Source: Paenibacillus lupini (GTDB lineage: Bacteria; Bacillota; Bacilli; Paenibacillales; Paenibacillaceae). Taken from it: a stretch of 64,000 bases of DNA. The notes under the pieces were generated by a model. It did not search any database, had not been told where the DNA came from, and saw nothing but the letters and a program-made list of their open reading frames with translations. This document shows, piece after piece, positions 53,366-61,738 of this stretch. The translations under genes and the position numbers were made by a program. The stretch spans positions 119,504 to 183,503 of the forward strand of contig NZ_JAASRW010000008.1 in NCBI RefSeq assembly GCF_011761355.1, written 5' to 3'. Positions within the stretch are counted from its first letter, which is position 1. The number at the start of each line of letters is the position of its first letter.

Positions 53366-53866
53366 TTATAGCTTGCGGCCAACAATAATCAAATCACGCT
53401 CTACCCCGTCGAGCTCTGCAACCTTCGGCAGGTTAGCCCATTCTTCAAAGCCGAACTTCCGGAGCAGTGCAAGACTTGGCTCATTATGGCCAAATACAAA
53501 TCCAAGCAGCGTACGAAGACCAAGTCCGGGAGCTGCTTCCAGTGCCTTCTGAATAAGGAACGATCCAATGCCGCGTGCCCGGTGCTCCTGATCGATATAA
53601 ATACTGACCTCAGCCGTTGCATTGTAAGCCGGGCGCCCATAGAAAGACTGAAAGCTCAGCCAGGCGATCATATTCCCTTCGTCTTCAAGCACCCATAACG
53701 GACGAAAATCCGGTGAATGCTCGTCATACCATCTCATTCTGCTTTCCACAGTCACCGGCTCAAGATCAGCCGTCACTTGGCGGGATGCAATAGTAGAATT
53801 GTATATTTCAACGATGCGGGGCAGATCGGCCAGTCCGGCATCTCGGATCGTATAATTGCTGTTCAT
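53366..53866 (-). CDS. GNAT-family N-acetyltransferase (phosphinothricin type)
   Basis: Acetylates a small amine with acetyl-CoA. It is 166 residues and has the features of the phosphinothricin/methionine sulfoximine acetyltransferase branch: IVEIYNSTIAS, RPLWVLEDEGNMIAWLSF, AEVSIYIDQEHRARGIGSFL (with the CoA loop RARGIG) and LLRKFGFEEWA. The ATG at 53866 follows GGAGAGAAT. The natural substrate is not known from sequence. Confidence 0.92.
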   Translation of the reverse strand: MNSNYTIRDAGLADLPRIVEIYNSTIASRQVTADLEPVTVESRMRWYDEHSPDFRPLWVLEDEGNMIAWLSFQSFYGRPAYNATAEVSIYIDQEHRARGIGSFLIQKALEAAPGLGLRTLLGFVFGHNEPSLALLRKFGFEEWANLPKVAELDGVERDLIIVGRKL

Positions 53867-53965
53867 TATTAATTCTCTCCTTACACCTTGTATCCTTTTT
53901 TATGATTGTACAGCGAGCGCAATTTTTCCGCACGTATAAATAATTTAACCAGTTGGAAACAAAAA

Positions 53966-54015
53966 CAAAGGGACTGTCCCATAAGTCATTTAAAATGACA
54001 CGGGATGTCCCTTTT
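53966..54015. terminator. Bidirectional terminator between the RDD and GNAT genes
   Basis: AAAGGGAC...TCCC pairs with GGGA...GTCCCTTT, with an inner AGTCATTT/AAATGAC stem. T runs follow on both strands. Confidence 0.75.
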
Positions 54016-54068
54016 TTAATTCAGGTTAAGATAGCAGACTGCGCATTCAAATGTTCTTCCGATCGCCA

Positions 54069-54119
54069 TTGCTCGGGGATTCTTTGAATGAATAGGATAA
54101 GGTTGGAATCCCCGAGCAA
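54069..54119. repeat. Perfect 14-bp inverted repeat downstream of the RDD genes
   Basis: TTGCTCGGGGATTC (54069-54082) is the exact reverse complement of 54106-54119. A second smaller palindrome, AGCTTTCC-GC-TGGAAAGCT, follows at about 54135-54152. The 220-bp stretch has no coding ORF. There is no T run, so it is more like a dispersed repeat than a terminator. Confidence 0.75.
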
Positions 54120-54240
54120 AAGCGAACGCTTAAAGCTTTCCGCTGGAAAGCTACTTCGTAAGCTTCATCTTCGCTTCTCCAGAATCATTCGAATTGCTCC
54201 GTTTGCAACTAACCCATTGTAAAACACATTCCTATACACC

Positions 54241-54648
54241 CTATTCACTGCCGTCATGAACAACAACAGTACCTGCAATAAAGTCATGGATTGCGCGTTT
54301 GTCTTCCCGCAGACCTACCATAAAAGCACTGACCACGGCCCCGATGCCAAAGGTAACCGCATAGATTAAACCGCCGACCAATTGGCGAAGCAGCATCGTA
54401 CCGATGCCGATTGGCATACCATCCAGTCGTTTAATTTGAATGCTGCAGATCTTTTTCCCAATGGTGTACCCATTCCATATGATAGGAATCAGCAAGGAAT
54501 ATAGAAAGGATACAATATTCGAAAACGCGCTGTCTGCCTTGCCAAATAGGATCGAGGAAATAATGGCAAGCGGAATACCGATAATCAGTCCATCCAAGAT
54601 TGCTGCACCAAGCCGTCTCCAAAAGCCGGCTCGCATATGGTTATCCAT
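54241..54648 (-). CDS. RDD-family membrane protein, copy 2
   Basis: A 135-residue RDD-domain protein. The Arg in FWRRLGAAILDGLIIG and two Asp positions give the domain its name; three hydrophobic segments follow, and CSIQIKRLDG and KRAIHDFIAGTVVVHDG are family signatures. RDD proteins are linked with ion or solute transport, but function is unclear. The ATG at 54648 with GGGAGGAAC is chosen over an upstream start inside the preceding gene. It is a tandem paralog of the next protein. Confidence 0.88.
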   Translation of the reverse strand: MDNHMRAGFWRRLGAAILDGLIIGIPLAIISSILFGKADSAFSNIVSFLYSLLIPIIWNGYTIGKKICSIQIKRLDGMPIGIGTMLLRQLVGGLIYAVTFGIGAVVSAFMVGLREDKRAIHDFIAGTVVVHDGSE

Positions 54649-54670
54649 GTTGTTCCTCCCTAGTTCATGA

Positions 54671-55075
54671 TTAGTTACGATTATTATGAACGACAACTGT
54701 TCCTGCGATAAAGTCATGAAGGGCTCGTTTATCTTCCCGAGCAGCCACCATAATAGCGCTGATAATTAATGCAACACCTAAAGTAAACCCATATACAAGG
54801 CCTCCTATGAGAAGGCGCATCAGCATAGTGCCAATACTCAGAGGCTCGTCGTCCAGACGCTTGATCTGAATGCCGCATATCTTCTTGCCAACCGTATAAC
54901 CGCTGTAATACACCGGTACCAATAAGCCGTACAGGAACATGCCTAGTCTGCCTATGATGTCTCTATACTCCCCAAATACAAGTGCAATAAGGGAGATAGG
55001 AATACCAATAATGATTCCATCCAAAATGACAGCTCCTAGACGCACCCAAAAACCGGCATGTCTTTGTAAAACCAT
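54671..55075 (-). CDS. RDD-family membrane protein, copy 1
   Basis: A 134-residue RDD protein, a close paralog of the preceding one: FWVRLGAVILDGIIIGIPIS, CGIQIKRLDD and KRALHDFIAGTVVVHNN line up with its partner. The ATG is at 55075. The two genes are 22 bp apart and arose by tandem duplication; such pairs may form heteromers. Confidence 0.88.
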   Translation of the reverse strand: MVLQRHAGFWVRLGAVILDGIIIGIPISLIALVFGEYRDIIGRLGMFLYGLLVPVYYSGYTVGKKICGIQIKRLDDEPLSIGTMLMRLLIGGLVYGFTLGVALIISAIMVAAREDKRALHDFIAGTVVVHNNRN

Positions 55076-55252
55076 TCATAATCCTCCCTATCTTCTCTAT
55101 TTGGAACCCTTATTCTCTTTACTTAACCTATTACGTGCCAATTTTACTTATGAGTCACAAATTTGCAAACTACCATCCCTGGCTTAAAATTCGCCATCTT
55201 CCTACAATTCCCTCTCTTATTTTCCAATTTATATGATGTTTGCATAAAAAAA

Positions 55253-55281
55253 GCCGGGTTGCCCATTATGGATAACCCGGC
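55253..55281 (-). terminator. Terminator of glnS
   Basis: GCCGGGTT-TCCAT pairs with ATGGG-AACCCGGC, followed on the minus strand by seven T. Confidence 0.88.
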
Positions 55282-55308
55282 ATTACAGGCGCTATTCGGC
55301 GCTACTAT

Positions 55309-56982
55309 TTAAGCTTTCGACGGATCAAACGAGCTCTTCAGCGATACAATCCGGTTGAACACCAGGTTCTCTTCTGTCGAATCCTTCGGATCAACATTGA
55401 AATAACCATGGCGGAAGAATTGGAACTTGTCGTGGCCCTTCGCATCCTTCATGTTTGGCTCTACGAAGCCTTTCAGCACTTGCTCATTATTCGGATTGAT
55501 GCATTCAAGGAATGGCTTGCCTTCCTCTTCTGCTTCACTTGTAATAAGCGGCTCATAGAGACGGAAGTCTGCAGGAACGGCTTGCGATGCTTCAACCCAG
55601 TGAATAGTACCTTTCACTTTACGGGCATTAAAGCCGGAACCACTCTTCGTTGCCGGATCATAGGTGCAGTGAAGCTCGATCACATTGCCAGCCTCATCCT
55701 TGATCACTTCTTGGCAAGTAATGAAGTAAGCATGCTTCAGGCGCACTTCATTGCCAGGGAACAGACGGAAGTATTTCGCCACAGGATTTTCCATGAAATC
55801 GTCTTGTTCAATGTAGATCTCACGGGAGAACGGAATTTGGCGTGTGCCCATTTCCTCGTTCTCGGCGTTATTTTCCGCTTCGAGCATCTCAACTTGGCCT
55901 TCCGGATAGTTCGTAATAACAACCTTAAGCGGCTGCAGAACGGCCATCGTACGAAGGGCCTTCATCTTCAGATCTTCGCGGATAAAATGCTCCAGCATCC
56001 GTTCATCAACGGTGCTGTTCGCTTTGGCAACACCAATCTCGCGGCAGAATGCGCGGATTGCTTCAGCGGTATAGCCTTTGCGGCGAAGACCGCTGATCGT
56101 TGGCATACGCGGGTCATCCCAAGCGGTAACGACACGCTCGTCAACAAGCTGCTTCAGCTTTCTTTTGCTCATTACCGTATTAGTGATGTTCAGACGAGCA
56201 AATTCATATTGCTTCGGTACGTCTGCCATCTCGCATTCCGCAATCGTCCAATCATAGAGAGGACGGTGGTCAGCAAATTCAAGCGTACAGATCGAATGCG
56301 TGATGCCTTCGATGGCATCACTGATCGGATGTGCGTAATCGTACATCGGATAGATGCACCATGCATCGCCAGTCCGGTGATGATGAGCATGAGCGATACG
56401 GTACAGTACAGGGTCACGGAAGTTGATATTAGGCGAAGCCATATCAATCTTCGCACGCAGTACTTTCTCGCCATCCTTGAACTCGCCTGCACGCATTCTC
56501 GCGAACAGGTCAAGATTCTCTTCTACGCTGCGGCTGCGGAAAGGGCTGTCTTGTCCAGGCTGTGTCAGTGTACCGCGCATCTCGCGCATTTGCTCGGCAG
56601 TCAGATCACACACATACGCTTTCCCTTTGCGGATCAGCAGGACTGCACGATTATATAACTCTTCGAAATAGTCGGATGCAAAACGCAGATCATCCCAATC
56701 AAAGCCGAGCCAGCGCACGTCCTCTTTGATTGACTCGACATATTCCGTATCTTCTTTAACCGGATTCGTATCATCGAAACGAAGGTTCGTCTTTCCTTTG
56801 AACTCATCGGCAAGCTCGAAGTTCAGGCAGATCGATTTCGCATGTCCAATATGCAAATATCCATTTGGTTCCGGCGGAAAGCGGGTCACGATTTCCTGCA
56901 CGTGGCCTTCCTTCAAATCTTCGACGACGATGTTCTTAATAAAGTTAGAGGATGATACCTTGTTCTCCACTGTGTTTTCCAC
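55309..56982 (-). CDS. glnS: Glutaminyl-tRNA synthetase
   Basis: Charges tRNA-Gln with glutamine directly. The class I motifs are FPPEPNGYLHIGHAKSI and the KMSKS-equivalent VMSKRKLKQLV; the C-terminal anticodon-binding domain follows. It is 557 residues from the GTG at 56982; a TTG three codons earlier abuts the ribosome site. Most Firmicutes use the GatCAB route instead and lack GlnRS, so its presence here marks lateral acquisition in this lineage (several Paenibacillus-like genomes carry it). Confidence 0.95.
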   Translation of the reverse strand: MENTVENKVSSSNFIKNIVVEDLKEGHVQEIVTRFPPEPNGYLHIGHAKSICLNFELADEFKGKTNLRFDDTNPVKEDTEYVESIKEDVRWLGFDWDDLRFASDYFEELYNRAVLLIRKGKAYVCDLTAEQMREMRGTLTQPGQDSPFRSRSVEENLDLFARMRAGEFKDGEKVLRAKIDMASPNINFRDPVLYRIAHAHHHRTGDAWCIYPMYDYAHPISDAIEGITHSICTLEFADHRPLYDWTIAECEMADVPKQYEFARLNITNTVMSKRKLKQLVDERVVTAWDDPRMPTISGLRRKGYTAEAIRAFCREIGVAKANSTVDERMLEHFIREDLKMKALRTMAVLQPLKVVITNYPEGQVEMLEAENNAENEEMGTRQIPFSREIYIEQDDFMENPVAKYFRLFPGNEVRLKHAYFITCQEVIKDEAGNVIELHCTYDPATKSGSGFNARKVKGTIHWVEASQAVPADFRLYEPLITSEAEEEGKPFLECINPNNEQVLKGFVEPNMKDAKGHDKFQFFRHGYFNVDPKDSTEENLVFNRIVSLKSSFDPSKA

Positions 56983-57073
56983 GGCGACCAACCTTTCCCG
57001 TAAATAATTATCTTCTTATCATACACAAATTTACGAGAAAATACACTGTGAAACTGCCAGTAGAGACAGTCTT

Positions 57074-58441
57074 CTAGAATAAGAAGTCCAGTGCACCCGT
57101 CGAGTGGAGCAGAACAAGTACAACAAGAATCGGAGCAACATACTTCACCATAAAGATCCAAATTCGGTACCATCGCGACGACAAGCCTGCTTCATCCTCA
57201 GCATTCTTCCATACATGCCCAGCAAAGATTGTGATAAGCAGGCCGCCAAGCGGCAGCAAAATGTTAGAGCAGATGAAATCCATCCAATCGAAGAAGGACT
57301 TATCTCCGAACTGTAATCCTCCAACAGCCCCGCCTACTGAAATAGCGGAAGGTATACCGATTAGGAACAGAAGCAGTGTAATGACAATAACGGAGAGTCC
57401 ACGACCCCAGCCGAACCTTTCACGGACGAAAGCTACTGGAACTTCAAGCAAGCCAACCGTCGATGTTAACGCTGCAAACGCAAGGAGAACAAAGAATAAG
57501 CCGCCGAATAGGCTGCCAAACGGCATTGCTGCGAAAGCAGCAGGCAAGGCAACGAATACAAGCCCCGGTCCTTGGCCTGGTGCAATATCAAATGCAAAGG
57601 ATGTTGGGAAAATAATTAGCCCAGCAAGGAAGGCATATAACAAGTCACCAAGACCAATTGCAAGCGTCCCTGCACCAAGTGACTGTCTTTTGTCTACATA
57701 AGCACCGTACGTGACCATCGTCCCCATACCAAGCGATAAGGAGAAGAAGGCATGTCCTAGGGCGACAAGCGCCGATTCTGGTGTCAGCTTGCTGAAGTCC
57801 GGATTAAGGAAAAACGACACGCCATCTCCCGCACCATCAAGCGTTAAAGCACGAATAACTAAAGTGATAAGCAGAATAACGAGACCAGGAATTAAAATCT
57901 TATTGAATTTCTCGATCCCAGCGGAAACCCCTTTTAGGATAACCACGGCTGTCAGCACCAAAGCAAGGAGCTGCCACCATACCGGCTGCCAGCTGCCAAT
58001 GAAGGCACCAAATTTACCAGAATAATCAGAATCCGAGAATAGATTTCCAGTAAAGGATTGTACGGCATAATACATCGTCCAACCGGCAACAACCGAATAG
58101 AACGATAAAATAAGGAACGGAGCAAGAATCATAAGAAATCCGAGCCAGCCCCAGCCCTTCTGCTTGCTTAAGCGGCTGAAGGAAGCCACTACACTTCCGC
58201 GTCCACCGCGGCCTATTGTAAGCTCCGCCATTAAGACGGGCAAACCTACAGCAAGCAAACAAATGATGAACATGAGGAAAAAGGCCGCTCCGCCATATTT
58301 CCCCGTAATATATGGAAACTTCCACATATTGCCCAGCCCTACCGCACTGCCGATTGCAGCGAAAATAAAGCCCGACTTCGAGAACCGCTCTCCCCCGTCT
58401 GCTAAAGATGGGGCGGCAGTATCCTTGTTTTGATCAACCAT
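57074..58441 (-). CDS. Sodium-dependent transporter, NSS (SNF) family
   Basis: A LeuT-fold amino-acid or amine transporter coupled to sodium. It is 455 residues with about 11 membrane helices. Helix 1 has the sodium-site motif GFIFAAIGSAVGLGNMWKFP, with the unwound GxxxGxxN region, and helix 6 is near HAFFSLSLGMGTMVTYGAYV. The ATG at 58441 follows AGAGAGGTT. Substrate specificity cannot be assigned. Confidence 0.94.
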   Translation of the reverse strand: MVDQNKDTAAPSLADGGERFSKSGFIFAAIGSAVGLGNMWKFPYITGKYGGAAFFLMFIICLLAVGLPVLMAELTIGRGGRGSVVASFSRLSKQKGWGWLGFLMILAPFLILSFYSVVAGWTMYYAVQSFTGNLFSDSDYSGKFGAFIGSWQPVWWQLLALVLTAVVILKGVSAGIEKFNKILIPGLVILLITLVIRALTLDGAGDGVSFFLNPDFSKLTPESALVALGHAFFSLSLGMGTMVTYGAYVDKRQSLGAGTLAIGLGDLLYAFLAGLIIFPTSFAFDIAPGQGPGLVFVALPAAFAAMPFGSLFGGLFFVLLAFAALTSTVGLLEVPVAFVRERFGWGRGLSVIVITLLLFLIGIPSAISVGGAVGGLQFGDKSFFDWMDFICSNILLPLGGLLITIFAGHVWKNAEDEAGLSSRWYRIWIFMVKYVAPILVVLVLLHSTGALDFLF

Positions 58442-58570
58442 TTTACAACCAACCTCTCTTGTGTCTTCACCTGATGTTGTTAAGGCCTATTATTTACTTC
58501 CAGTTCGAGAAAAAACCGGAATGCTTATCGTACTATTTTTCATACGCTCATACAAGAACGAAGTGAACGG

Positions 58571-59785
58571 ATGGTGAACACGTCCATGGCGGCACAACCG
58601 ATCGTTATCCTCCCCTGCGGCGGCTGGCAGGGCATTCCTGTCTATCAGCGAAGCTGGCTGGAGGGGCTTGTACAGAAACGAAAACTCTTCGCTGCTGCGG
58701 ATGATGCTCCAAGCCCTGTTGAACCACTTCCCTTCGATCAACTAGGCTCAGTAGAGTGGAATAGCGCCGCAGCTATTGTCATGCATCCGGCTTGGGTTCA
58801 TATCATCGTACCGTTCAAACCCCGCTGTCTGATTGTCATGCTGCATGAGTCGGAACAGGAGGAGGAAGAGCTGTGGCGCCAATGCCGCTCCTGGCTGTCT
58901 GCCAGCGCGACACTTGTCGTCGCCAGCTCAGAGGCGCAATATTTGGAGCAGTCGTTTCGCCGCAGCGGTGTCTTCCTGATGGACGGTTTAGATGAAACGT
59001 CAGACCTGTTCGCCAAGCAGGCCATCGAATGGCATATCGATGGATTCGAATCCGACACGCTCATTCGGCTGCAGCAGCGGCATCGGGCTAATTGGAGAGA
59101 CGGATTGCTGCAAAAGCAAGAGCATACCACTGATGCTGAGGCTCAGGGATACGCTGACGGACTCTTTTTCCATTCGATCTATCGGTACCTGACTGGAGAA
59201 GCTGATCGTTCGCGCGAGCTATTATTGGCTTCGTTCGAACGTATGCTGCTGGAGGGGCGTGAGCAGACCCTTTCTAATGTATACCGCTTCCTGTCAGCGA
59301 TTGAGCTGGAGAAAGGACGTATCCAGGATGCCGTCCGAACTTACGGTTATACCGCACAAAACGAGGTGGAATGGCGCTATTTTGATCAAATGACGGAATG
59401 GCTTGCAAGTAGAAAGTGTGACTTAGCTAAAGCTCTGCTCTATCGCTTAAATGATGATTACCGCAAAGCGGCCGCTCTGCTAGAACCCTTAACGGAGGAT
59501 TCGGATGCACGGAAACTGCTGATCGAGACCTATATGCTCATGGGAGAATTGAGACGCGCCTGCGCTCTTATTCGTCTAGAGCACCAGCAAGCTGATCTTG
59601 ATCGCAAGCAATGGCTGCACTTGCAAGGGATGGCGCTGCTGCTCGAGGGCAAACGGCACGAGGCCATCCACTGCTTTCTTCAGGCTGGTGAGAACAGACA
59701 GGAGGATTTAAACGGGATAATCGAGCTCGCTGTTATGGACGGTGTTGCACGGGAGATGACTCTAGGAAATAAGGAGGCCAATTGA
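58571..59785 (+). CDS. Hypothetical protein of a glycosyltransferase cluster, TPR-like
   Basis: A 404-residue soluble protein. The first 170 residues look like the N-terminal half of a GT-B enzyme (ILPCGGWQGIPVYQRSWLEG, then LIVMLHESEQEEEELW and VVASSEAQYLEQSF), but no nucleotide-sugar motif such as EX7E is seen. The rest is helical and TPR-like (AVRTYGYTAQNEVEWRYFDQ, LLIETYMLMGELRRACALI). The ATG at 58571 or 58586 may be the start; no strong ribosome site is seen. Its stop overlaps the next gene. It probably works with the two transferases downstream. Confidence 0.6.
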   Translation: MVNTSMAAQPIVILPCGGWQGIPVYQRSWLEGLVQKRKLFAAADDAPSPVEPLPFDQLGSVEWNSAAAIVMHPAWVHIIVPFKPRCLIVMLHESEQEEEELWRQCRSWLSASATLVVASSEAQYLEQSFRRSGVFLMDGLDETSDLFAKQAIEWHIDGFESDTLIRLQQRHRANWRDGLLQKQEHTTDAEAQGYADGLFFHSIYRYLTGEADRSRELLLASFERMLLEGREQTLSNVYRFLSAIELEKGRIQDAVRTYGYTAQNEVEWRYFDQMTEWLASRKCDLAKALLYRLNDDYRKAAALLEPLTEDSDARKLLIETYMLMGELRRACALIRLEHQQADLDRKQWLHLQGMALLLEGKRHEAIHCFLQAGENRQEDLNGIIELAVMDGVAREMTLGNKEAN

Positions 59786-59787
59786 GG

Positions 59788-60540
59788 ATGGTTAACGGTC
59801 TCGGAAAGGGCGGCAGGAAAAAAACAGGCAATAAACTGACTGCCATCATGCAGGTCCGTAATGAAGCGGGTCGTTATTTGGAAGCCGCGCTTGCGGACTT
59901 ATCTGGTTTTGTAGACGAGATTGTAATCGTGGATGACGCGAGCACGGATGAGACCCCTGAGCTTGCCTTATCCTTCGAGAAGGTTGTGAAGCTGGTACAG
60001 AATAAAGAATCGCTGTTTCATAAAGAATGGCTGCTCCGCGAACAATTATGGCGGGCGGCGGCGGAGACATCTCCGGACTGGCTGCTTGCCGTGGATGCAG
60101 ATGAATTTTACGAGGACTATACGAAGGCTGCTATGCGGGGGCTGATCAATCAGGATGAATACGACACCGTCTCCTTTCGGATGTACGACTTCTGGGATTC
60201 GGTCACCCATTATCGCGAGGATGAGTGGTGGAATCTTCATCAGCGGCAGACGATGACGCTTGTCCGGTACTTGCCCGGATACCATTATGCATATCCGAAG
60301 CGGGCACATCATGCACCACGGCTTCCTTTTACGTACAGCGCACTTCCTGGACTCGATACCGACCTTCGAATCAAGCATTATGGCTGGGCGGGCAGCAGCG
60401 AAGAACGTCAGGCGAAATATGATCGTTACATGAAGCTCGACCCGCTAGGCCAATGGGGAAGTCTCGCGCATTATGCCTCTATCCTTGATCCAAACCCTAA
60501 GCTGATCCGCTGGCAGGAAAGGGAGCGGCAGGATGAATAA
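59788..60540 (+). CDS. Family 2 glycosyltransferase
   Basis: A 250-residue GT-A enzyme. The nucleotide-binding start reads LTAIMQVRNEAGRYLEAAL, then EIVIVDDASTDETPELA, and the metal-binding DXD is in LLAVDADEFYED. The ATG at 59788 has AAGGAGG ten bases upstream. It overlaps the preceding stop region, and its end overlaps the next gene by eight bases, so all three plus-strand genes are one operon. Donor and acceptor sugars are not known. Confidence 0.9.
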   Translation: MVNGLGKGGRKKTGNKLTAIMQVRNEAGRYLEAALADLSGFVDEIVIVDDASTDETPELALSFEKVVKLVQNKESLFHKEWLLREQLWRAAAETSPDWLLAVDADEFYEDYTKAAMRGLINQDEYDTVSFRMYDFWDSVTHYREDEWWNLHQRQTMTLVRYLPGYHYAYPKRAHHAPRLPFTYSALPGLDTDLRIKHYGWAGSSEERQAKYDRYMKLDPLGQWGSLAHYASILDPNPKLIRWQERERQDE

Positions 60541-61666
60541 GGCCAAAGCGCAGACGGTTACGATATTAACTCACAGTTATTTGAACTGGTACGGCCAGGA
60601 GTACTCGCGTATATTCGGAGGCGGCCTGGAGCGATATGTCCATTTGTTATGCCAGGCTGTTAAGGAGCTTGGCCTTATTCCCGTTGTTCATCAATTAACG
60701 TATTACAGTCCTTTTGACACGGTGCATGAAGGCATCCGGATACGCGGCTGGTCATTCGAATCGAACCAAATTACGGAGGCATTCGAGCAGATGGCTGATG
60801 CAGCGGGCGGCCTTCTTATCTATGCCAGCTGCATCTGGCACCCGATCCGCTACCGTCCTGGCAGCATCGGTATTTGTCACGGCATCAATTGGGATACTCC
60901 CTTTCTTGCAGCGGAGACAAAAGCCGCGATCGGGAGGCATATTAATCAGGCACTGAAGCAATTGGACAAAGTGGTCTCGGTCGATTCGCATTTCCAGACC
61001 TTCTGCCGAGCGGTATGCGAGTATGACGATCCTGCCAAAATCACGCTGCTGCCCAATCCGGTAGATACCGTTTGGTTTAAGCCTAGAACTGCTTCCCATT
61101 CGAATGAGATTAGAGTGCTTTATCCGAGAAGGCTAAGCTATGAGCGCGGCTTAGTTACGATGATGTTATCAGCAGATGAGCTGCTCAACCGGTATGAGAA
61201 TGTCATCGTAGAATTTGCAGGAGAGCTTATTGACGGCACGATGATGAACACGGTCTTTCATTTATGGCTGGAGGCGCATCCTCATCGGGATCGTATTCAT
61301 CATCAAACCTATACATTTGAGACGATTCGGGATGCCTATCATCAGGCAGATATCGCCGTCATTCCGACCTTGTTCTCGGAAGGAACCTCCCTCTCCTGCC
61401 TCGAGGCTATGAGCTGCGGCCTTCCTGTCGTGGCTACCAATGTTGGCGGCCTGAACGACCTTATCATAGATGGCTTTAACGGTCGTCTGACCTCCCCATC
61501 ATCTGACGCGATTACTCCTGCCATCTGTGAGCTGATCGAGCAGCCCCGGCTGCGCCGCAGGATGGGCGTGGCCGCGCGGCGGGCTGCGCTCGCATTTGAT
61601 CAGGGGCGGTGGATCGCCGAGTGGAAGGCGATCTTAACGGCGCAGCTTGCGAAGCGGGAGAGATAG
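60533..61666 (+). CDS. Family 4 glycosyltransferase
   Basis: A 377-residue GT-B enzyme. The GGGLERYV loop near the N-terminus and the C-terminal EX7E motif in SEGTSLSCLEAMSCGLPVVA place it in GT4. VLYPRRLSYERGL is the start of the second Rossmann domain. Its ATG lies inside the end of the GT2 gene. It is the third gene of the plus-strand cluster and ends 72 bp from a convergent gene. Confidence 0.92.
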   Translation: MNKAKAQTVTILTHSYLNWYGQEYSRIFGGGLERYVHLLCQAVKELGLIPVVHQLTYYSPFDTVHEGIRIRGWSFESNQITEAFEQMADAAGGLLIYASCIWHPIRYRPGSIGICHGINWDTPFLAAETKAAIGRHINQALKQLDKVVSVDSHFQTFCRAVCEYDDPAKITLLPNPVDTVWFKPRTASHSNEIRVLYPRRLSYERGLVTMMLSADELLNRYENVIVEFAGELIDGTMMNTVFHLWLEAHPHRDRIHHQTYTFETIRDAYHQADIAVIPTLFSEGTSLSCLEAMSCGLPVVATNVGGLNDLIIDGFNGRLTSPSSDAITPAICELIEQPRLRRRMGVAARRAALAFDQGRWIAEWKAILTAQLAKRER

Positions 61667-61738
61667 TTGTTAGTTTCCTCGCGAGTACGTGCGAGCAGGA
61701 ACGATAGGCTATCTTTGCGGAGTTAGTGCAAGCAGGCC

